From: Escallonia rubra
Taxonomy: Eukaryota > Streptophyta > Magnoliopsida > Escalloniales > Escalloniaceae
Reading direction: 5' to 3'
NCBI GenBank assembly: GCA_033065855.1
Contig: JAVXUO010001362.1
Span: forward strand, 1 to 64,000
DNA: 64,000 bases
In this document: piece by piece, positions 56,928-64,000 of the stretch
How the letters are laid out: each line of letters opens with the position of its first letter
Position numbering within the stretch: position 1 is the first letter of the stretch
Program-made: the position numbers and the translations under genes
Notes under the pieces: generated by a model
What the model saw: only the letters and a program-made list of their open reading frames with translations
Told to the model about the DNA's origin: nothing
Databases searched by the model: none

Positions 56928-58034
56928 GAGTTAATTACGCGGTTGACCACTGTACTATTAGGCAAATTTCACTTTGACCACTGAACTTTGATTTGTGTCA
57001 AAGTGACAATTGAACTCTTTAATTTGTTCAATTAAGTCATTCTGTTAGGTTCAGTTAACAGAATGGCCGTTAAATCATTAAATTTAGGGGCAAATCCGTC
57101 AGTCTCTATTCTTTTTTTTTCTTTTTTCTCCTCCCCCTCTTCTTCTTCTTTCTCGTTCGATGTCTTCGACCTAAACAAAGCATCAGCACCACCGAGCATA
57201 ACCACCGTTCCACCACCAACCACCACGTGCAACCGCGACAGTGGCGACACCAACCTAGCACCACCACCAAGCACAACCGCGACACCAACCCAACACCACC
57301 ACCAAGCACAACCATCGCCATACCCACGACCACCTTCTATCCTCCACCATTAAACTCACAACCACCACCAATACAGTCCACCACTACCACAAAAAAACTA
57401 ACCCATTAACACCACAGATCTGTAACTTAAAAAAAAACGATTTGAAACGAAAACAATCCATCGGCGCAATCGGATGCCACAAAACCACCATGGCAGCTCT
57501 ACATCGGCGCAATCGGAAGCCACAAACCGCCATACCAGCTCTCCATCGGCGCAACCGCCGCATTACTATCCATCCAAATCCAAAAATGAACTGACATCGT
57601 GGAGGGCGGGAGCGAGACCCACAGTGCTTTCCGCTGGATAACTTTGACAGGCGATGATCACGATGGGCAATAGAACTGAGGGTGGTCGTGGGTATGGCCA
57701 TACTTGTGCAGTACGTGACGGGTGTTTGAGATGGAGGAAGAAGAATATGAGAAGAAAAAGAAAAAGAAAAAGAAAAGTAGAAAAAGGATAAAAATAAGAA
57801 AAGAAGATAAAAAAAAGAAGTAATATAAAAAAAATGAGTTTCTATGTTTTGACAATTTTGCCCCCACATGTGCCTCGCACATGGACACTTAACGGACTTT
57901 TTGTTAACTGAACCTAACGGAATGACTTAATTGATCAAATTAAAGAGTCCAGTGGTCATTTTGACACAAATCAAAGTTCAGTGGTCAAAGTGAAATTTGC
58001 CTAATAGTGCAGTGCTCAACCGCATAATTAACTC
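56928..58034. mobile_element. MULE, 1107 bp, perfect 9-bp TSD
   Basis: The ends are GAGTTAATTACGCGGTTGA and TCAACCGCATAATTAACTC. The terminal inverted repeats are about 140 bp and highly similar (TTTCACTTTGACCACTGAAC is shared exactly). The target duplication TAAATATAA is exact (56919-56927 and 58035-58043). The interior is CACCAC-rich, with three diverged copies of a CATCGGCGCAA(T/C)CGG unit near 57450-57560. No gene is recognised, so a captured gene cannot be claimed. The terminal G(A/G)GTTAATTAC matches Pack-MULE 1. Confidence 0.93.
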
Positions 58035-58064
58035 TAAATATAAAATAACAGCTACAAAAAAGGC

Positions 58065-59260
58065 ATGTCTACAGACATTATCCGGTATTCTTGTCAACAT
58101 GTTGTTGCCTGTATACATAAGCAAAACTTGAATACTATCAATTTTGTCCACTATTGCTTTAGCAAAGAAACTTATCTCAAGGCATATGACCCAGCTAGTG
58201 AGCCAACGAATGGGGCTGACATGTTAGGAAAAGTTGATAGGCCTGATATACTTCCTCATGTTGTTTAAAGGCAAGTAGGAAGGTTTAGAATGGCCAAGAA
58301 GGAAAGAAGTCAATGAACTACTATCCAACAACAATCCTCTCAAGTTAGAAAGTATCCAGGGTAAGAATAAGTGCAGCAAATGGGGAATTTTAGGGCATAG
58401 TGCAAGGACATTTAAGGGACAAGGACCTGACACTGTTAGTAGAAGCATGGCAAAGAAAGCTCGAAAGAAGAAGGTAAGATACTTCGATGAGTTTTCATAA
58501 TAATATGATATGTTTGGAAGCTAAACTTTTTTCTAATTATTTATGCAGGTAAGCAGAAGACTTGATTTTGTGAGTAAAGGAATGGCAAATAAAGCTCAGA
58601 AGAAGGTAGCAAAAGCAAATGATGATGGGGCAGGCCCAAGTCAAGGAATAGAAGCAAATGCAGAGGGGAGTGGCGTAAGTTTGAGAGGCTTGTCGCAAAT
58701 AGTACAACTTTTATTATAAAACTCCTCGGATAAGGTACGCGTGGAAGCTAATTCTTTTCTAATTCGTTATGCAGGTAAGATAAGGACCTGATTCAGTGAG
58801 TAGGGACATGGAAAAGAAAGCTCAAAAGAAGAATGTAAGATAGTTCAATTGTTACTATAGTTCAGTTCTTATTGTAGATAACAGTTGTATATGATAACAA
58901 GTAACAAAAGGAAATGATAATGAGGCTGTTCCAGGTCAAGGAACATTAGCAAAATGCAGAGGGGATTGGACCAACATGATGAGAGGATTGGACCAAAATG
59001 ATGAAAGGATTGATGCAGACGATGGGATGGCCAATAACACAGGCACCAAAACAGAGGCCAACTGAATTCATAGGGTGGAGTACAACTTTTGGTGGGAGGA
59101 TTAAGCATAGGTCTTTGCCTGGAGGAAATGGTGTTCCAAGGAAGCTTAGGTCACCAATGAAGAAGAAGGGTGGTAAGCTAGCCAAAAAAAAAACTTGAAT
59201 AAGGTAGGTTGGAAGTGAACAAGGTGTACCAGTGAAGCCCAAGTTATAAGTGACCATGGT
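58065..59260 (+). pseudogene. MuDR-type transposase, C-terminal relic
   Basis: CQHVVACIHKQNLNTINFVH, then YCFSKETYLKAYDPASEP and TNGADML match the SWIM zinc finger and following region of MuDR transposases. The frame stops after DILPHVV. Near 58363 the segment NKCSKWGILGHSARTFKGQG is a zinc knuckle in which two Cys have become Trp and Phe. Lys-rich repeats (MAKKARKKK; MANKAQKK) with candidate splice sites follow to about 59200. The catalytic DDE region upstream is absent; sequence to the left is a MULE and LTR-like DNA. A dead fragment, on the plus strand. Confidence 0.8.
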
Positions 59261-59299
59261 ATGAATAATTGCAATTTGCTATGATCCATAATATGGGAA

Positions 59300-61950
59300 C
59301 TTTTGGATAGTCTCTATAAATCTGTGTATTTGATACCACATTGCAGCTACTGATTTATTATATGGCAACTTTTGTTTAGTGTCTATAAATCCATACTATT
59401 TACTACATTTGCAAAATTTTTGGTGTTTCAAAATTTAGTGAAGGAAAATTTTAAAGTGGCGTTTCATTACAAACACTTGATTCGTTACAAAAAAATCCCT
59501 AATGTATAGTTTATGCCATCCTGCCAACCCTAAACCAAAAGTATACCCGTAAAGTATTACACAAGAACTGATTTTTTGCAAACTCGTGCTATCAATACAT
59601 GATGATCATCCACAACTTCAGAATGATCAAGCCCCGCAGCTCTTATACACCTCCTCCTAAGGGCAAGGATGAGTACGTCAGCCAAGAAACCTCCTCCGAG
59701 GTTGGCCACAGTCCACAATGTCCTCAACGCTGGAATCTATGAGTCGCAGTTCAATTCCATTGGAATTGTCCGAATGCCTTTCAACTTCATATCCATTCTC
59801 CATTTTCATTCGTCTACAAGTCACGCGAGAAAGAGGGTCGGATAGAACTTTCTCTCCGGTTTGCCTCGTAGGCGTCCATGTGGCGTCCAAGTCATCAATT
59901 GATGCCATGATTTTCCAGCTTTGCCCTCCCGTTTAGGTGCCTAACGAAGAGTTAATGGACGGAAGGATCATATGGTTAATGGAATAAACGTTGAGGACTG
60001 AAGAAAAAAAAAAAAAAAAGGAGAGACATATAAAAAACTAGGGCCAAAGATAAAGGACAAAAATTGAATCCTTTGGATTTTGGGTTAAGGTTTTTTTGAA
60101 CTCAAAATTTAGGAATTTGAAACTTTCGATTTTTGAATTGAAATTTGGTAAGGCGATGATTGCCAGTGACAACTAATTTCTTGGGTTTAATTTGTTTTTC
60201 TATTTAACCATATCAACCAGTTTTTTTTTAATTTTTTTTTTTTTTTTTTTTTTTGACAGTGTGTCAAACATTTTGGGCTCCTACAAGCGGAAGTTTGAAG
60301 CTTGGTAGGAAAAATTGCTTGTTTTCAATTACTTTGAATCTTCTTGGGCCTTTGGAGCTACTTATTTACATTTTTTCGCAATAGTTGTTATTCTTTGTTG
60401 TGCAGTTTTCTTGTATGGGGTGGTTATCCCTTTGATTTATGGAATATATGCAAGTTAAGGTACGCGTGTAAAACTTAATCTAAAAACATAGTTAAAACAT
60501 ATACTTGGTGCATATCTTACCATAAAATGCTAGTAGCCTAGTACTAGTGTAACCCCTGTTTGACTTTGCAACGCTTCATCATTTATTAGTTGTCTTTTAA
60601 TTGTATAAGTTTCTTGTAAGTAACTAAATAATGAAAAGGCATGAGTTTTTAGGTATTTTCAAGTCTAAAGCAATCCTCCGGCAATCAACGAAGTGCTGAT
60701 AATTTTGCAGGCAACCTTCTTAGAAACATTGCAAAGTACGAATATTCCAACCAATGCCAACACGAGGAAAAATACTGCAGAAGTTAATTCAAACATTTTT
60801 CCAATTCGTTTGCAGTAAAAAGCTCTATAAATGATAATGATGGTGAAGTCCCTAGTGACTTGGAGATTTGAGGGGAAGCTGATACACATCATCTAAGGGA
60901 ACACGATGTGTGGTTGCCATATCAAGTTGGTTCTGTTTCCAGGAAGGTCGTTGTATTGAGTTTTGCATAAAATTGAGCAACTTCAAGAGGTACCTTCTTG
61001 GTCACATCATCAGGCATCTCAATGTTTCCACGCCGAACCCCTAAATTTCCCACAATATGACCTCGACCTTTATACTCGTTTCTTCATGACCTTGTGGTAG
61101 AGCGTGCATCGTCATCATTATCGGATTCGGTCTCATAATTCTCTTTACCTTGACTTCTTTCCATACCGTTAGTATGTCATCGAAAAGACGATTGAAGTTC
61201 GCAAACTCTTCTTCATGCCTCTAGAGGGAGCTTTGAATAGCAAAAAATTCTTCTATTGAAGAACTTCCATCGTGGCTGCCAGAATTGTGTTTGGAGCCCA
61301 TAATCTTATGGATATTACCACTCCTTAATTGCATACGACTTGCAGACGGACCTTACTAAGGGTATATAAAGCTGCCCTACAAGCTGGTATGGTGGGCTAG
61401 GGCTCAGATTTGAAGGCTATGTGATTAAGAAGCTAGAGTTAGGTTTAGGAGTTAAAGGGATGATTTTTACGTGATATTTAATTCAATATGTGCAATAAGA
61501 ATATTGTATTGTATGGTTCTCAATGAGAATATTGTATGGTTTCTCATAAAGCAAAAAAAAAAAAAAATTACCATTTTATTGTTGTATGACACTATTGTTG
61601 CAGTCAAACATGGTCAATTTTAGGAATTGTAATTATCTTATCTGCGAGTTAGCTGTCATACGAACTTTAACTTGATCTCCAAGCATGGTTTTAAATTGTG
61701 GAATGAGGATTCAAAAACGGTCGCGATAGCAGTATAACAAAGTCAAGAGTATCAGACGTTACATAAAGAGAATCGATTACCGCAACTGTTTGTTTTTTAA
61801 ACATTAGCAAATACTTAAAACTCAAAGATATGAAAATTGTGAATTTAAGTCGTTGCTCTTTAAAAGTTAGAAACCCAACTCCTTACTTTTAGATAATTGT
61901 ATCTCATATCTAAAGTCTAATGTACTAAATCAATAGCCCACATATAATTG
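59300..61950. other. No recognised gene; a few short minus-strand frames
   Basis: A minus-strand frame at 59678-59908 (MASIDDLDATWTPTRQTGEK ... RLIDSSVEDIVDCGQ) looks protein-like but I do not recognise it; a hydrophobic frame lies at 60665-60892. Around 60950-61310 the minus strand reads GSKHNSGSHDGSSSIEEFFA with stops. These could be exons of one decayed transposon gene. Poly-T (60231-60254) and poly-A (about 61553-61567) runs occur. Confidence 0.35.
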
Positions 61951-62152
61951 GCATTAAACCAAACCAAACCAAATTAAAACCTTATTACTAAATACATATA
62001 TATTTTTTAAACTGATTAAAGAGCTAATCAAAAGTCCAAACTCCAAAATGTGAAGCCTGCCCACGTCTGATGTAAAGTCAAACCACCTATGAGCTCCTCC
62101 TGCACATTCTTTCGACACATCAAGCAGTGGTGTGCAGGAGTAGATGACTCGC

Positions 62153-62211
62153 CGCCACACACACACACACACATCAGCAGCCACAAACGATGACACACAC
62201 ACACACACACA
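62153..62211. repeat. CA microsatellites
   Basis: Two ACAC tracts (about 62157-62172 and 62193-62210) give rise to long but meaningless open frames (HTHTHT and CVCVCV). Confidence 0.9.
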
Positions 62212-64000
62212 AATCAGCAGAGACGCGCACAACTCACACACATCAGCACAATCACCACTGCGAATCGCACGCCAAGCGCCACCAACGGCCACCCATGAGA
62301 CGGCCTCCATCAACCGGCCCACCCACGGCCGCCGTCGGTCGAGTCCTGCCATCCGGCCTCCATCCACGCCGCCGCCGCTATTCCCCGCACAATTGCCACT
62401 GTCGGACGCCAAGGGCCACCAACGGCCACTAATCAACCACCCCTGACATGCCGCCGCGCCTCTTACTCTCGTCAGCTTGAGTTTCTGGTGGAATTCTATG
62501 CAATGAATGAGTAGGAAATTTCAAACGCAAATGTAAAATCTTTACTATTGCAAAAACCTAAGTCCTTTCTTAGACCAAGATTTATGTTATTTGCCTCTAA
62601 CTCTTAAGCCTTGGCTAGAACCGGCCATGAAAACTGCTCAAGGCAAATTCTAAGAGAGAGTTCATGTTCGGTTGCTGAGAAAATCAAAGAAGTTTAAGAA
62701 TAAAATTGCAAGAACAGAGGAAAACTGAAACGAAAAGGGAATCGTTACTGATACAGCATCAACGACGGCCACACTGCCTCCAACAGCCACCCACCGCCCA
62801 TCGCCGCAACCCACCATACCCGGCAACGATTCCTGCACCACCAACGCCGGCCGATTGGTTGCCGTCAAATCACACCTGTAAAGTACATAGACGGATACGA
62901 ATTGGAAGAGAAATATACCTTTAATTCTGCTTTAGAAGTTGGCAGTTGGGAGATGCGCGTTATGGAGTTTCTGCAGATTGGAAATGCAAAGAGGTGAAAT
63001 GAGAAGGGAAAATGGTGAAATGCAGACCGAAAAAATAAAGAAATGCACAGAATATCGCATAGCCAAATAGAGCTTACCATTGTAATGAAAAAGAAATGTA
63101 ATCTGGAAGAAAAGCAATGGAGATGGAGATGGAGGAAAATGCAGTTACGTAAGTTGAAGGGGGAGTGGGAGAGTTTTTGAGGTAACTGAAAATGTGATGA
63201 GCGGAAATGGGAGATTCGACGTTTTTATCCTCAAAATTGACAATTGTCTGCACCGGAGTTACTATGAGTGTAGCACCAAAAAAGTGTTACACAAAAAATA
63301 GACTTCTCAATAGTACGAAATGCCGTGGACATGCAATGCGTGTGCGATTCGTTGTGCGTGCGACTCATTCATTTTATAATTACTTCGAACACCACCAGCA
63401 AACCCCTTCAGCCAGTGTAAAACCCTATCAAACACCATAAATCACCCATGACCAAATCCCTAAAATGTGAGAAATATTGAATGAAAACTCAATTAAATGA
63501 ACCAACCAACATATACAGATCCCATTAGCCATCATCTCCCACCCACCCCACTACCTGCCTTAAAGGCCTGTGTTCTTATTCCTTACCCACAAAATGAATT
63601 GGATTCCTTCCCAGGAACTGAGTCCTACCATTCCTTGATTCAGACACAAATGCTTCTATATCCTAATCCTATGGATTTTTTCAGAAGCTTCCTTTGATGG
63701 TTCAGCTTTGGGAAAAAGAATAGCTGTTGGGACGGGATTAGTTTGGGAGAAAGAGAGTATGTCTGTCGGTTTGGGCCATTTGGCCGATACTTCAGATTTC
63801 CAGTGCACACACACACACCCACAGACATCAGCGCGCACACACACAGCGACGACCCAGCACCGCCGGCCACCACCTCCCCACAGCGACGACCACTACGGCA
63901 TCCAGACAACAAATCGCCCACTTACCACCACATCCACCAATCGCACACCCACGACCACCACCCCCGTCAATTGCACCCACGGCCTACAACAGCCACTGAC
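62212..64000. other. No recognised gene; GC-rich CCACC patches
   Basis: Three CCGCC/CCACC-rich patches (62270-62460, 62760-62870, 63800-64000) alternate with AT-rich sequence. They resemble the CACCAC-rich cores of the MULEs in this window, so further MULE-like pieces are possible, but I could not find their terminal repeats. CA repeats also occur at about 63805-63845. Confidence 0.35.

Noticed and set aside
57032-57409. Proline/threonine- or glycine-rich frames in the 56.9-kb MULE
   Set aside because: They reflect CACCAC-rich DNA; no recognisable captured gene, so not listed as coding.
62028-62446. Long frames with VCVCV or HTHTH stretches, both strands
   Set aside because: They come from CA repeats and GC-rich low-complexity DNA; no domain.
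1-64000. CRISPR arrays, bacterial operons, rRNA or intact tRNA genes
   Set aside because: No regularly spaced short direct repeats with unique spacers, no operon structure, and no complete cloverleaf; the only tRNA-like sequence is the SINE promoter.

Overview
The window is nuclear DNA of a flowering plant, very probably a eudicot. It carries a TIR-class immune-receptor gene (this class is absent from grasses), plant transposon families (CACTA, Mutator-like, hAT, Harbinger, Helitron, Ty3-type LTRs, a tRNA-derived SINE), host exons with GT-AG introns, and AT-rich sequence with long TA, CA and GA microsatellites. Nothing bacterial is present. All calls come from reading the sequence; no database search was run.

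Layout. 0-1.9 kb: a long perfect foldback (517-729), a Helitron 3' end at 834, and small palindromic elements sitting in TA microsatellites. 1.86-9.8 kb: a decayed Mutator-like element with a FAR1-type transposase (+) and a plant-mobile-domain/Ulp1 protease gene (-), separated by an array of hairpin-forming GTCCGC repeats. 11.29-19.15 kb: a 7.85-kb CACTA element (TSD TTA) that holds intron-containing fragments of an aldo-keto reductase gene and of the 40S ribosomal protein eS8 gene. 19.8-30 kb: two Helitron-like elements in the same orientation, built of diverged tandem units. Three younger elements have landed in them, each with readable target-site duplications: a MULE carrying unidentified exon-like sequence, a MULE carrying a trihelix-factor fragment, and a 934-bp hAT. 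30-37 kb: a SINE, a TIR element, a solo LTR, and two exons of an unrecognised gene.

37.1-53.6 kb is the centre of interest: a TIR / LRR / C-JID receptor gene. The TIR exon, the LRR exon (six near-identical 213-bp units) and the C-JID exon join in frame through good splice sites to give a predicted protein of 1048 residues, but there is no NB-ARC domain. The third intron is about 12 kb and packed with nested elements (Helitrons, a LINE remnant, a Ty3-type LTR with a MITE inside it). A truncated duplicate of the promoter and TIR exon lies just upstream.

53.6-64 kb: LTR-like sequence split by a 1845-bp Harbinger element (TSD TAA) with a broken DDE transposase, a 1107-bp MULE with perfect 9-bp TSD, a MuDR-type transposase C-terminal relic, then unrecognised sequence with CA repeats. 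Most coding content is transposon-derived or pseudogenic; the TIR-LRR gene is the only candidate host gene that looks largely intact.
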